From assembly GCF_009870125.1 (NCBI RefSeq), contig NC_046683.1, positions 60,775,869 to 60,839,868 on the forward strand: DNA of 64,000 bases, written 5' to 3'. Position 1 is the stretch's first letter, and every line of letters starts with the position of its first letter. Source of the stretch: Drosophila pseudoobscura (taxonomy: Eukaryota; Arthropoda; Insecta; Diptera; Drosophilidae). The notes beneath the pieces were generated by a model. The model made no database searches, was not told the origin of the DNA, and saw nothing but the letters and a program-made list of their open reading frames with translations. Shown piece by piece: positions 1 to 41,298 of the stretch. The translations under genes were made by a program, and so were the position numbers.

Positions 1-68
1 TAAATTTAGTCATAACTTTATCTGTCTGCATCTCTCAGTCTCAACGAAAGTCGGTGCCCATCCGATTA

Positions 69-164
69 CTATGACACTATTGTAGCTGGGGTCTATGACA
101 CCATTAAGGCTCATCGCTATGGCACTATTAAAGCTGGGGGCAATGAAACTATTCAAAGCTGTCT
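69..164. repeat. Degenerate 24-bp tandem repeat, about four copies
   Basis: Four consecutive 24-bp units start at 69, 93, 117 and 141 and share a core of the form ctatgacactattaaagctg with scattered substitutions. Two further partial matches to the core sit at about 283-300 and 315-336, out of register. The block lies downstream of the last visible exon of the BEACH gene, presumably in its next intron. No coding sequence was found in 1-388. Confidence 0.7.
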
Positions 165-388
165 GCTGTTAGAGTAAGCCGATTGCTAGGCTCGACTCGA
201 CACGCACAAGCGAATGCTGCCTAACAGAATGCTCGAGAATAGTGAAAAGAGCAACAGCTCGACTCGGGTTCAAACTGGATAGCATGACACGATGAAAGCT
301 AACTTATATGTATATGCCACTTCTAAAGCTGCCTGATGAATTAGACCCTTGGGAATATGGGTATAATATCGTTGTTTTTTGGACTTAC

Positions 389-30219
<29,831 letters not shown>

Positions 30220-30659
30220 TATTTGGCCTACTCAGCTAGGCGGAAGCATTTGTTAACAAGTTTGAGCACAGATTTTCCTTCAGCGAGAGATTTGTTTACA
30301 AATTAAAAATTTGCCGACGACGATGTCCCCTGCCCTGCCGACCACTGCCAAGAGTTGAAGGGGAAACGCTATTGAAGATGGCCTGCAGCGTCGGCCGGAG
30401 AATATAGGTGTATAGATAGCGAGACGTAGCAGCGTCCTCTTGTTGGGCAATTGTTGAAGAAATATTTTACAGAATTTTCACATTGCACGGCACAGGTGAA
30501 AACGGCAACAGCTGATTGCTGCTTCTTCTTCCAGTTTGCCCATTCAGAGTTTCAGTGTTGGCAAACGAGTAGGGCATTCAAAAATTGCACCGCGCCTAAT
30601 TCAAAGTTGGGCTTAAGAAATTCAAAAAGAAAACCATTTTATAGGCTGCTAAATGCGTA
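30220..30659 (-). promoter_or_regulatory. 5' region of the BEACH gene
   Basis: The 440 bp upstream of the BEACH-gene ATG, up to the tipE poly(A) signal. No TATA box was seen. An AACAGCTGAT box at 30507-30516 matches the E-box-like core-promoter motif common at TATA-less Drosophila housekeeping promoters. The start site cannot be placed exactly. Confidence 0.4.
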
Positions 30660-32427
30660 TTTATTTCGAGATTTTTCATGTTATTTGGTTTCAATTCTAG
30701 TAGCATTTTATTTGTTGTTTGTTTTACATGATATTAGCTAATAGTTGCGCTGGTTTTTGCTTTCGTTTTACTCTCTATGTGTGGTTTTGTTTTGTTCTCA
30801 TTCTCTCATGCAAATATATCTCATTGTCTCGTTAAAAAGAAACTATTTTTGTTGGTTGGTGTAGTTTTTGTTGCCGCTTATCATTGATAGATTTATACGC
30901 AAAAGTGCAGTTAATGATGCAGATGCAGATGCATAATCAGATGCGTCTATATGCCTAGCCAACGAATTTACGAATTTTGTTTGAGATTATTCGCATTCGA
31001 GTTTAGAAATGTTTGATTTGGTTTTTGTTTTTGTTAATATAAAAAGGAAACATTACTTTATATTTAATTTCAGACCTAAATTATTAAGATTTTAATGCAA
31101 TATTTATTTGTAAGTTTGTTTTTGTAATTGAATAGCTTGAACCATTTGTAGGACCTATAAATATTCATTATTATCATTTATATAATAATCTTAATAAAAT
31201 AAATATGTAGAAGAAAAATCTTATGCCTCCGTTTCAGTTAGTTAAAGCTGTGAGTTTTTATCCGCATTTTAATTTGAAGGATAATAATTATTATTCGATT
31301 TATAATTTAATTTAATGTAATTTAATTTACTTCAAATTTAGGCATTTTTCCACTTGCTTTTGCATTTGCTTTTGCTTTTGCTTTCATTTCGTTTCGTTTA
31401 TCATCAAGATTTAAATGAAATACATGATGCATCATTAATTTTGGTTTTTGCTTTCTCTTTTGCGTGTGTGTGTGTGTGGGTGTGTGTGTGTGTATTCGTG
31501 TATGTGTTCACTTGAAATTGGCATTACAATATTTAAAAAACCTCAGCGCCTCGATTTATCGATTTGTAAATAAGTTGCGCGTTTTGTTTTGCTCTTTTGG
31601 AGCATATGGGATGGGGGTATAGGGGTATATACGGGAGGTGTATGGGGGTATATGGGGTTATATTCTGGGCAATTGTTGGGGTATTGGAGTTCTTCCTCGA
31701 GACGATGACTACCACACGACACGACGATTGTTGCGAATAGAAAAATAAGTCAAGTAAATATTTGTATATATGTATATGTATATGTATGTGTTGTATAAGT
31801 ATTATAATTTCCTCTAGGTATATGTATAGTACTTTTCTCTTCTCATGTCCAAGTTCTGTTTTGCTGTTTTATGTTTTGTTTATTGTATTTTGTACCAATC
31901 AAAGTAACACTGTCCAGACAGAGTGTCATGGTGTGAAGCGGCCTTCTCCGTATAGTAAACATCTCTCTCTGCCTATCTATGCCTCGGATATCGTAATATT
32001 TCGGATATCATATCCTGTGCAGATACTACATAATGCATGTATTGCAATTTTGAATGGGATGTGTGTGTGTGTGTGAGTCGTTAAGCCTATCCGAAGTTAC
32101 TTCAGATGAGTGTTCCTAGTGTGTTTCTGTGTGTCCAAGTATTTTTGTTTGTTTATACGGTAAATATAATCTATCATAGTTCTTTTAAATGTCTCTAACA
32201 GCTCTGAAGGTATTCAGGTTCGGTCGCATAACACATGCGTTGTTGTCGATTGTTTTTTTTTTTGGTAGAAATACTTTTTTGTGGAAATACTCTGCTCCGT
32301 CTTCTGTTTGTGTTTCTGTATGCCCGTGGTTCGTTCCACGGTGCCCGCAATACTGTTTTTAGGATTCCAGCAGCGGCTCATTTTCCGAATCGGAATCTAA
32401 CATTTTCCAGACCATGCGCCTGACGTT
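30660..32427 (-). other. Probable tipE 3' UTR
   Basis: About 1.8 kb of AT-rich DNA follows the tipE stop, with poly(A) signals on the minus strand at about 30707-30712 and 30660-30665. It contains GT runs (about 31461-31493 and 32060-32074) and no coding exon. The extent is inferred from signals and from the absence of another gene. Confidence 0.5.
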
Positions 32428-34000
32428 TCAGACTGCCGCTGTCGGCCCAGGTGGAGTTGAGATACTCGTCGTCATCGTCTTGCTCAAGTTTCTGCAATGG
32501 GAAAAGGGAAAACGTGTGGATTGAGTTAAGAGTTAAGATCTCCAAAAGATAGTAGATGAATATAATATGTACTTAAATGGTAGAAGGGACACATATGTAC
32601 ATATATGATATTATGTCTCATAAATGTAAGGTAGTTTTTATCCCAAACCTTTGTTAACAAAGTTCACATACCGAAAATGGTTTCGGATAATCTTACCCTT
32701 GGACTGAGTTGGACGTTGAGAGCACACCGTTCTCCAGGGAATCCCTGGACAGCTCGTCGGCCATCTGAACTTTCAACTGATGACCGAACGAGTTCATCTC
32801 CGAATTGGGCGTCATCTGGGAGCCCGCCGGAGATTGTGCGATATATGGACCGGGGGTGGTGACCGAGCCACCCTGCGATATGGAGGTGGTCATGCCGGGA
32901 CCACCATTGGGCAGGACACCCTCCAGACAACTGTCATTGGTGGTGGAGTCCATGTTGATGATTTGGCTGCCGGCGACATTGTCGGCCAGGACGGCGCCGT
33001 CACTGTCGTCGACGGCATCGATATCATCAATGTCCATGTCCTCGGCATTCTTATCGAGAGGCGCCGTCTCCTCGTCCTCGTTGTAGATCTTGAAGTAGGC
33101 GTACGTCAAGTAGATGACCGAAATGATGAACGAGGGAATGGGTATGGCCATGGAGTACACCAGATTGAGGGTGTTCTGCCAGTAGTCCAGGTCGCTGATC
33201 ACCAGACTGGGGTCCACCCTCGAGTAGTAGCAGGGGAACTTCATCCCGATCTTCGTATACCGCCTCAGCCAGATGGTGCAGTTCAGCATGGGCGGGTAGC
33301 CACACCCCTTCACATTGGGAAAGAGGCGGGCGCCCACATAGTAGTACATGGACCTGTTGCCCATCAGGCCCTCATTCAGCTCGGAGATCTCATCGAAGGG
33401 ATGGCGCTCGTCGTTGATCAAGGTGCCCGTGGCACTCAGACCCCGCTCATCATCCGAGTCCTCAATCAGAAAGCCATTGGAGCCGTCTGCATCACCGAAG
33501 CTCAACTGATCCAGCCTTCCGCCCGCACCTATGTCGATGTCCAGGCCGGTGCCATCGATGCCACCGCCCAGATTATCGTATTCGTAGTCCCGCAACGCTC
33601 GCTCATAGCGATCCGTGCGCTTCACGGGCGGTATCACGCGCTCCGATTCCTTCAGGTTAATGTGGTACTCCGTGAAGTTGAACTCGTCCGTGAAGTTGTA
33701 CAGATTGAGGCGATAGTTGACCCGTATCTGGGTGCACGTGTAGATGTCCTTGGTGCAGCCCTCGCGGCACGACGACCACGAGCAGTTCTTGGCGCCATAG
33801 AAGATCTCCGTGTCGTAGGTCTCGCACAAAGCCGGCACCTCCTCGAACTGCATGAAGATCGTGGTGAAGGCCGGCTCGATGACGAACGGCACCAGAAAGA
33901 GGAATGCGAACAGGCTGAACGTGCCCAGCAGGATGAAGAAGGCAGTCGTGTAGAAGAGCAGTTTCTCCTTGCCCGTACGTTTGTCGGCCTCATCTCCCAT
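32428..34000 (-). CDS. tipE: TipE, auxiliary subunit of the Para sodium channel
   Basis: Two-pass membrane protein that raises surface expression and current of the voltage-gated sodium channel Para. Exons 34000-32697 and 32491-32428 give 455 residues. The first exon ends in GG/GTAAGA and the second adds the tail NLSKTMTTSISTPPGPTAAV, which I recognise as the TipE C-terminus. Transmembrane segments lie at about residues 14-40 and 279-303. Between them is a large extracellular loop with paired cysteines (NCSWSSCREGC, GCGYPPMLNC, PCYYS) and several N-glycosylation sites. The cytoplasmic tail is acidic, then Ser/Thr/Pro-rich. The ATG at 34000 (MGDEADKRTGKEK) was preferred over an in-frame ATG 39 nt upstream because it is the known TipE start and a likely acceptor (ccaacag) lies just before it. 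Confidence 0.96.
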
Positions 34001-37000
34001 TCTGTTGGAGTTTAGGTTTGATTTTGGTCTCTCTTTCACTCACTCTCTCTCCCACTTTTGATGGAGAGCTTCTCAGATTTAGCTTTGAATAAAGCCTGGT
34101 TTTAATTTCTCAATTGGCGCAGGTCTGGCGGCGGCGGCGGCAGCGGAGCAGAGCGGCAGCAAAGTATTCCAAATGCTTGGGTTTTCGGTTTTGGGTTTCC
34201 GTTTGGGTTTGGGCAGAGGGGCAGCAGCGGTAGTGTAATATAAGTATTATCCGTATAGTTGCAAATAGATTATCCTGGGGCGTGCTTTAGGCGAGTATGG
34301 AGTGAGGTTAATCTTGTACTTAGGTTAGAGTGTTGCGCTTAGATTAATTAATTAGTTAATCGATAAATAACGATGAACTACAAGCTAGATTTACGATTAC
34401 GGTGCAAGTTATATCACAGGGAGAGTTCGATTTTCGTTTCTCGCTTTCTGCTGTTTGTGTGTCGTGTCCTTCCTTCTCCTCTTGTTCTTTTTGTTGCTGT
34501 TGTTGTTCCTGTTGTTGTTGCTGTCCTTCTCTTCTTTTTCTTGCTCTGCTGCTGCTGCTGTTTCCCCGTTATCTTGGACATCTCTGGCATCTGCAATAAG
34601 GCAGGCTGAAGGCGGCGGCGCCCTGCATTTCTGTGCTGCGCATCACTCGATTAGGCTAAATACTCCTTTGGGGGCGCGTGTCTCCATTGACTCCCCCACG
34701 CATCCTGGATCCGTTCTGTTCTTCCCCTCCGCACTCTCCTCTTCCAATGTCTTTCTCTCACTCTCTGTGGCAGTGCGTACGTATGCACACGTGTTCAACG
34801 TGCTGGTGTGCGTGCGGGGATTCAACCTTTACTAATTGCTTTATGCCTCCCAACGGAGATGTTTCGTCAACATCAGCACGATGATGCTGCTGCTGTTGCT
34901 GCAGTGCCTCTTCCTCCTCTTTGTACACGTTCACGTCCACGTCTACGTCCGCGTCCTCTTCCTCTGGCTTGATTTAGCTGCTGCCTCGGCTTGATTATTT
35001 TATGACTGCGGCAAAAGGCTAAGCTTGATTCTTCTGCAAGTGTGAGTGCGTGTGCTTGTGTATTTATGTGTGAGGCTGTTTGTGTGTGTGTGCGTGTTTT
35101 GTGTTCCGTCCGTGGCCTGCCGATGGCCAATTTTGTGGAGGTCTCACTCTGCTCTGCGGTTCGCTGCTGCTGTTGGTTCCACCGATGCTTCTTAGCCTGG
35201 CATTTGGTTCACTTGTTCAATACTTTTCTATGTACATTTATAAAAAGAATGCTGGACGGAAAGTTTTTGGTTGCTTTCTTTCTCCTTTTTCACTGTTTTT
35301 GCTTTGTTTTGTTTTCGGTGTCTCCCTCTCTCCACAGCTTTCACACACTATCCGTGCCACGTGCAGTTCAAAACTGTGTTGGAGAACGAGACAGAGACAA
35401 AGAGAGAGAGGACTCGGTTTAAAATACTGATACCACGTTTACCGTTAATGCGCTAGTAAATTGGTATTTTTAAACCCCCGGGGAAAAGGTGACGACGTGT
35501 GTAAATGTCCGCTTGCGTTTATTTTTATATAACCTCGACCGACGACTAGTCGCGGGGCTGTTGCTGGTTTCGTTTCTGTTTAGCCAGTTGAAAGTGGGGC
35601 TCTTGGCTCTTACTGTGAGGAGTATTACGAAACGGAAACACGCGGCGCAGGCTGGGGCAGCAATGAGCTCAGAGGCATAGCACCAGCACGGGAACGGGCA
35701 CGAGCGGCATGTTTAAATAATAAAACTCCTTCAGTCAGGCCCCAAATGCAGTGTTGCTGCTGAGAAAGAGGGGCGGGGAGGAGACTGTGTGGAGCCACAT
35801 GTAATTTTCGATTCATTTGGCACGCTTTCACACACACACACACACACACACAGTCAAATAGAGAGGCCGTGCACATGCAAGCCCTACCACAAAAGTCACT
35901 GTAGAAACAGAGAGACAGAGAGAGAGAGAGAGAGTGAGAGAGTGAGTGAGTAAAAGAAAGGAGAGCCTGCCAGCTCCAATCGAAATTATGCGGCATATAT
36001 AGGCGGCGGCGGCGACGACGACTGCCAGACCCCTTAACCCATACCCTACCTTACCCTACACTCTGGCAACGGCTGAAGGATTGAGAGTATGAGGAGGACT
36101 ACTGCCTCCTTGGAAACTTCTTGTGCTTTGCACGAAACGATTTTTCAGCTGCCTCCGCCACTAAAAAGATTTCCCATAGAGGCAGATCAATTAAATGTAG
36201 TTGGAGCACACAAATTTCTTGTATTTCTATTGTGGGGAAAACCACACTGGCATGTGTCTCTTTCCGACACCACCCCCCTCGCTTCTGATTGAGTGACGTA
36301 GAGTTGCGTGCTGCTACTGGCTGTGTGTGGGTGTGTGTGTGTTACAGATTTTGAGTCTGTGTGTGTGTTTACTCAAGGTTCAGGTTACGCGGTGAACGGC
36401 AACGGACGACAGGAACGATTACGCATTTTCAATCACACGGAAAGGAAAACCCCCCGCACCGCACCGTACCACACAGTCACAGTTTTCCCAGTGTTTACCC
36501 GTAGTCAACAGAGAGTGGGCATGGGCATAGGCATGGCCATAGCTCCTCGTCTCATTTCATACTTTTAGAGTTAACAATTTTTATGACCTGATTGCGCGCA
36601 CGGGGTCAAAAGTTGCAAAACACACAAAAAAAAAACCATTCACGTTCGCGTTCCAAATTTCTTTCTTGCCATTATCGCAGGAGGAGCCTTAGCGAAACAA
36701 CGGACAAGAAGAGGCGATGGCGATGGCTATGGCAATGGTTGTGGCTATGGCTGTGGCGACAAACGACAATAGAGGAGCAGCGACGACGACGGCGACGACA
36801 ACCAAAAGACAGCCCCAACGGCTGCGACGATGACGGCAACGAGAGAACGAACGGTAAACTCTTCACCGAAAGGACTGCCTGCCACTGGCAACGCTGCAGC
36901 TGAAGCAAGGGCCCATGCCCCGTCATTAGTGTGTGCGCGGCAAGAGCTTCGGAGGCGAGCTTGAGAGCGCAGCTTTTGCCCTGTTCCGTTGAGGAAGCTC

Positions 37001-38290
37001 TCCCCCGAAAGCTCTCCCAGTGGCAGCAACGAGCAACGGGCCACTTGGATGACGTAAAGCCTGACAGCGCCTGCGCCCCACCAGCATACACTCACATTGG
37101 GGCAGCGACCACCAGCGACGGAGTCGGAGCCAGAGCCAGAGCCAGAAAAGGCAGAGAAATGTCAGAAGAGCTGGCCGTAAACAGCAGGGAAACGTGAGCC
37201 GTGAGCCGTGCACGTCACATAGTTCGGCTGTTTGGAATTTTCTCGGCTCGCTGGCCAGTGGGAAATGGAAGGAAAAACCAAAAATCAAATCATTACTGCC
37301 TTATGAATAGCTGCGGATCAGCCAGCGAAATCATTCAATAATCCCTACTCGACAAGTGCATAATGTGTAGGCGTGTGCTAAGAGGCTGTGACTGCGTTTT
37401 ATTATGAAACGACTTTGCTGGCCAGTGCGACACGGATATTCGGACTACTGCTTGTATACTGGTGTGTGTGTGTCCTGCCCCATGGCATGCCTCTCTCGTC
37501 GGTCGTTGCTCGTGTCCTCTCCCCCTCCGCGTGTGCGTGTGCTGTGAACGTAAATAAACCTCAACATTCGATGGTTCAACATCCACGATTTACATGTGAG
37601 TACTACAAGAAATTGCAGTCCAATTGAAGAAATCGAACTCAAGTCATGATGAAATAAATCCTTCATTGCTCATTGATTGACCTTCCTTCCCACCACAAGC
37701 GCTGCCTACTTATGAGCGCATTCCGCATATACTAGTACATATGTACATGTACATGTGTATATGGAGGGGCAACAGCAACATTCCTCAATAACTTTGGCCC
37801 TGCCATTGATTATTCAATGTGGATGTTATAAACACGAAACTTTAGTGTGGAGCGTGTCCAAGTGGTATTGAAAAAACATTCTGTCTAGATATATCTCCAT
37901 TGGAGATGCACTCTCTCCCATGGCGCGTCAGAAAGAGGGTCGTCAATGCTGTGTTTGTTGAACGAAGTTGCATCCAACGGATTTTGTTTTAGATTTTTTG
38001 TAAATATTCATTGCCATCAGAATTCCAGAGTAATAAATGGTTTCAAAATTACAATTTGCATAAAAGGGGTAGAAAATCTCCACTAGGCGCACTAGGTTCA
38101 AAGCCAACCATCTGTTTGCTAGTGTTGTAAATGATCACCCGTGCGTACATCAGTGCTGTAAAGTCTCCCCGTCTTGGGATTTTCGAAAGGCGTTAAGACA
38201 TTTTTCGACACGATAAAGAAAAACAAAGTTAATTTTACGCCCGCTGTTAGTCATAAAAAAAAAGGAAAGTTGAACTGAAGCGTCAACAAC
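34001..38290. other. Region upstream of tipE and VhaM9.7-a
   Basis: A 4.3-kb divergent interval that probably contains tipE 5' UTR exon(s) and promoter on the minus strand and the VhaM9.7-a promoter on the plus strand. It is rich in CT, GT, CA (about 35830-35852) and GA (about 35912-35945) repeats. The many short open frames are low-complexity and lack family similarity. No TATA box could be assigned with confidence. Confidence 0.5.
35912..35945. repeat. (GA)n microsatellite upstream of tipE
   Basis: GA-rich run with GAGAGTGAGA interruptions; a CA run lies about 60 bp away. Confidence 0.75.
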
Positions 38291-38545
38291 ATGGAAGTCA
38301 TCCTCACGATTCTCTTCTTCACCGTCTTCTGGGCCGCTGTGGGTCTGATGGGACCTAGTCTGGTGTCCAAGGCGCATCAACAAGATCTGGTGCGCTGCAT
38401 CTTCCTGCTGGCGGCGGTCTGTTGCTGGCTCTTCTGGCTCTGCTGCTATTTGGCGCAACTAAATCCGCTGATTGGACCAAAGCTAACCCAGGAAACCGTG
38501 CGACTCATTGCCAAAGCCTGGAACCATCCCCTCAAGGAGGGATGA
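38291..38545 (+). CDS. VhaM9.7-a: V-ATPase V0 subunit e (M9.7)
   Basis: Small hydrophobic subunit of the membrane-embedded V0 sector of the proton-pumping vacuolar ATPase. Single exon, 84 residues. Two membrane helices are clear: about residues 3-25 (VILTILFFTVFWAAVGLMGP) and 35-57 (CIFLLAAVCCWLFWLCCYLA). After them comes LNPLIGPKL, a hallmark of subunit e, and a short polar C-terminus. The length is normal for the family. It is intronless here. The position between tipE and the Teh genes fits the paralogue VhaM9.7-a rather than -b. Confidence 0.9.
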   Translation: MEVILTILFFTVFWAAVGLMGPSLVSKAHQQDLVRCIFLLAAVCCWLFWLCCYLAQLNPLIGPKLTQETVRLIAKAWNHPLKEG

Positions 38546-39056
38546 CAATATACTAAAACATTGTTAATCTCTTGATGACGTTCGACAGTCGACTCCAGCT
38601 AAAGATGATGCTGTCACTCCTCACACTATGGAACTTACACCGAAACACAATCTGCTAACGAATTTCGCTAACCTATTTTTGTACTTTTTACGCACAGAAG
38701 ATAAATATAGTACTTGTCTGTTGATAGCTATAATGTACGATGGCGTCATGGCAGCCCAGCCCGCCCTTCTGGATGGGGGAGAACAGAGAGGAGCAGCAGC
38801 CGACCCTGTCCGCGTCCTGCAGTTGCCTCAATCTGGAGCACAACACAACATTGAACAGAGAGTGCACTTGCACCCACGGCCGCCATGCGGAGGACGACTT
38901 AATCAATGAAAATTCAGTGAGCGTGAGCGTTAGAGCCAGTGTCAGTGTGGAGGGGTATTGGGTGGGTATTAGGTCGGGGGATGCCCATAGATTCTTTGCT
39001 GTGCCTTTGCGTTCGACAGCACCAAAAACGTGAATGCGGAACTCTATTGATTTTGC

Positions 39057-39062
39057 AATAAA
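39057..39062 (+). terminator. Poly(A) signal of VhaM9.7-a
   Basis: AATAAA about 510 nt after the stop, before the next gene. Confidence 0.5.
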
Positions 39063-39722
39063 AATGCGCGCGCATGGCGCTGTTCTGCTCTGAGATTTTT
39101 GTGCCCCCCCAAACCGGAGAGCAGGCTCCAAAGCTAACATGTGCCACACGACCCCCGAACGAAGTGGCATCTCGTGGGGCACGCGACGGTGGCGGCATGT
39201 TGTCGGCGGTCAGTGAGGCGCCAGAGAGCGGAGCGGAGCAGAGCCGAGTGCATTCTCCATTCGCCAATCCGAAATCACTCGCAGCGCGAACTCTGTGCAG
39301 AGCAAAGCCAGAGCCTTGGGCCCAGTCTGAAAATTGTCACGAGCCCCAAGCACGGCAGCTGCTAGCTGCTGGTCGCCAATCAAGCGAAAAATAATTACCA
39401 AAAATACTAGAAAAAAAGACCAATAAATAAATCTAGCAATCAGAAATCAGCAAATGGATCCAACAGCTCAAAGAGAACGACAGCTTTGAAGAGGGAGCGG
39501 CGAAGGCGACGGAGAGATATCCTGACCAAGCAAAGCACGTGATGCAATTGGATTCCGTATGGGGCAAAATTTTGTAAAGTGAAAGCAAATAAAAATCGAT
39601 CGAAAAGTGTCACTCCATCTGGAACATCAAAAACGTGCGCGCAGCCCGTGTAACTTGCAGATTCGAATCCCACGTCCCCCCCGCAAAAAGCAAAAAGCAT
39701 ACGCAAACGAGTGGGCCAGCGT

Positions 39723-39729
39723 TATATAA
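39723..39729 (+). promoter_or_regulatory. TATA-like element upstream of Teh3
   Basis: TATATAA lies 229 nt before the Teh3 ATG. It could position initiation near 39755, but this is not decisive. Confidence 0.35.
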
Positions 39730-39951
39730 CACAGAGGCACAGGCACAGGCTCAGGCTCAAGCTCTTCACCCTCCCACGCAAAACTGCTTGCTCAATCGAT
39801 AGACTGCCCTGCCTGCCAATCCAAGACGATGTGTGCTCCTAATTAGATTACAGCCCAGGGATTAACCAGCAGAACCTAGAACAGAGGAGAACAGAACACC
39901 TGCCGTTTGCCACCAGTTTAACGCAAGTCCGCAAACACACAGCCGCACAAA

Positions 39952-41298
39952 ATGGGCAAAAAAAAGGTGGCCGAAGAGGATCTGGTTGTGCCGCCACAGG
40001 ACACCAGGATCTGTGGCACCATCTGCATCTGCCAGATGACACTGGTGCTCAGTTCAGTGGCCCTGGTCTACCTCACGGTGGCCATATACATGCCGTCCAC
40101 GCGTGCCTTCAAGAGCGGCATCGACCCAACCCCCGTGATGTGCACCACCACGCGGGCCCTGAATAAGGACAACTGCGAGTGGGGCAGCTGCGGAGAGTGG
40201 TGCCTGAGCAAGACGTCAGGTGCCTGCATCCAGATCTACGTTAATCTACGCAGCAACGGCTCCAATCTCATCTTCCAGAACTGCACGAACTCGGCGAACA
40301 AGACGTGCTACGGCATCGACCAGGACCGGGCGGACAAGGCGCGCTGCATCAACGATGAGTGCAAGAACCTCACAGGCACTTTCAACTGCACCGCCGGCCA
40401 GTGCCTGAACATCACAGACGCCTTCGAGTGCATCTTCCACAACAGCGATGCCCCGGTCAAGTGCTCTGGTCGTCGCGGCAAGATCAACTGCATGGACATC
40501 AGTGGGCTGTATTCGTGCAGCCGCGGGACCTGTCGCAAGATCCGCACACCCTACAACTGCGACCGCCGGTGCGTGGACATCCCGACCAGGAACAAGAACG
40601 TTGTGGTGCTCAGCGGGGACAAGGTCTATCTGTCGCAGTGCCAGAACGCCATCAATGCCGAGACCCTGGAGGAGGTGTGGAACGAGTCCAGCGAGAATGT
40701 GGCCATGACTTCGTGCTACTTCATCAAGAACACCTCGGATCGCGTGGACGCGGTGGACTGCATCAACGGGTCGACGCTGGAGCACAATATGCTCAGTGAT
40801 CTGACCAATTTCACATATCTGAGCCACCTGCATGTCTCGGTGGCCACGCCCGTGCCGGAGATAGCACCGCCCGATGTCGATCTGACCATCTCCAATGAGT
40901 CCAAGCTCATGATTAATCTCGAGGGGTGCGTCAACACCCTCATGGACGAGTGCAAGGAGTTCCTCAAGGACTTTGGACGCGACGGCAGCGATCATAACGC
41001 TCGCGCACGCTTTCCGTGCTTCTACTCGCCCGGCAAGAAGGACATTGTGGTGGCCCGGTTCGACCTGGAGGTCACCTATCGCCAGTTTGTTTTCGCCTCG
41101 GTGGTGCCATCGGTGCTCTTTGTCGTCTCCTGCTCCATCCTGCTGATGTGCCAGAAGACCGTCTACGTGGGCGACGATGCCAAGATGCGATTCAAGGGCT
41201 GCGTCGACACGGAGACCATCCTGAACAAGAACAACGTCGGAGCACCCACCAACGGCGACATGGGCGGGGGCGGTGGCGATGAGGTTATGGCCCTATGA
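39952..41298 (+). CDS. Teh3: TipE homologue, Teh3-type sodium-channel auxiliary subunit
   Basis: Two-pass membrane protein of 448 residues in a single uninterrupted exon. TM1 is at about 24-46 (QMTLVLSSVALVYLTVAIYM) and TM2 at about 379-400 (FASVVPSVLFVVSCSILLMC). The long extracellular loop is very Cys-rich, starts with a TipE-like NCEWGSCGEWC motif and has many Asn-x-Ser/Thr sites. The short C-terminus contains VGDDAKMRFKGC and a Gly run. The VGDDAKMR motif and loop architecture are shared with the gene at 47630-49824, showing a close paralogue pair. The family modulates Para channel expression and gating. Assignment as Teh3 rather than Teh4 rests on gene order (the other lies next to mas). 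Confidence 0.85.
   Translation: MGKKKVAEEDLVVPPQDTRICGTICICQMTLVLSSVALVYLTVAIYMPSTRAFKSGIDPTPVMCTTTRALNKDNCEWGSCGEWCLSKTSGACIQIYVNLRSNGSNLIFQNCTNSANKTCYGIDQDRADKARCINDECKNLTGTFNCTAGQCLNITDAFECIFHNSDAPVKCSGRRGKINCMDISGLYSCSRGTCRKIRTPYNCDRRCVDIPTRNKNVVVLSGDKVYLSQCQNAINAETLEEVWNESSENVAMTSCYFIKNTSDRVDAVDCINGSTLEHNMLSDLTNFTYLSHLHVSVATPVPEIAPPDVDLTISNESKLMINLEGCVNTLMDECKEFLKDFGRDGSDHNARARFPCFYSPGKKDIVVARFDLEVTYRQFVFASVVPSVLFVVSCSILLMCQKTVYVGDDAKMRFKGCVDTETILNKNNVGAPTNGDMGGGGGDEVMAL

Noticed and set aside
1-382. A further C-terminal exon of the BEACH gene within the first 382 bases
   Set aside because: I translated all minus-strand frames and found no NBEAL-like end (for example no GLEDGKLIVV-type motif); the exon must lie left of the window.
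32780-34015. 411-codon open frame antisense to tipE
   Set aside because: It mirrors the tipE coding exon in a shadow frame; tipE is certain from its protein, and the antisense peptide has no family features.
34001-34039. 13-residue N-terminal extension of TipE
   Set aside because: An in-frame ATG exists at 34039, but a likely acceptor lies just before the ATG at 34000 and the TipE start MGDE is well known.
40246-40995. 249-codon open frame antisense to Teh3
   Set aside because: Shadow of the GC-rich Teh3 exon.
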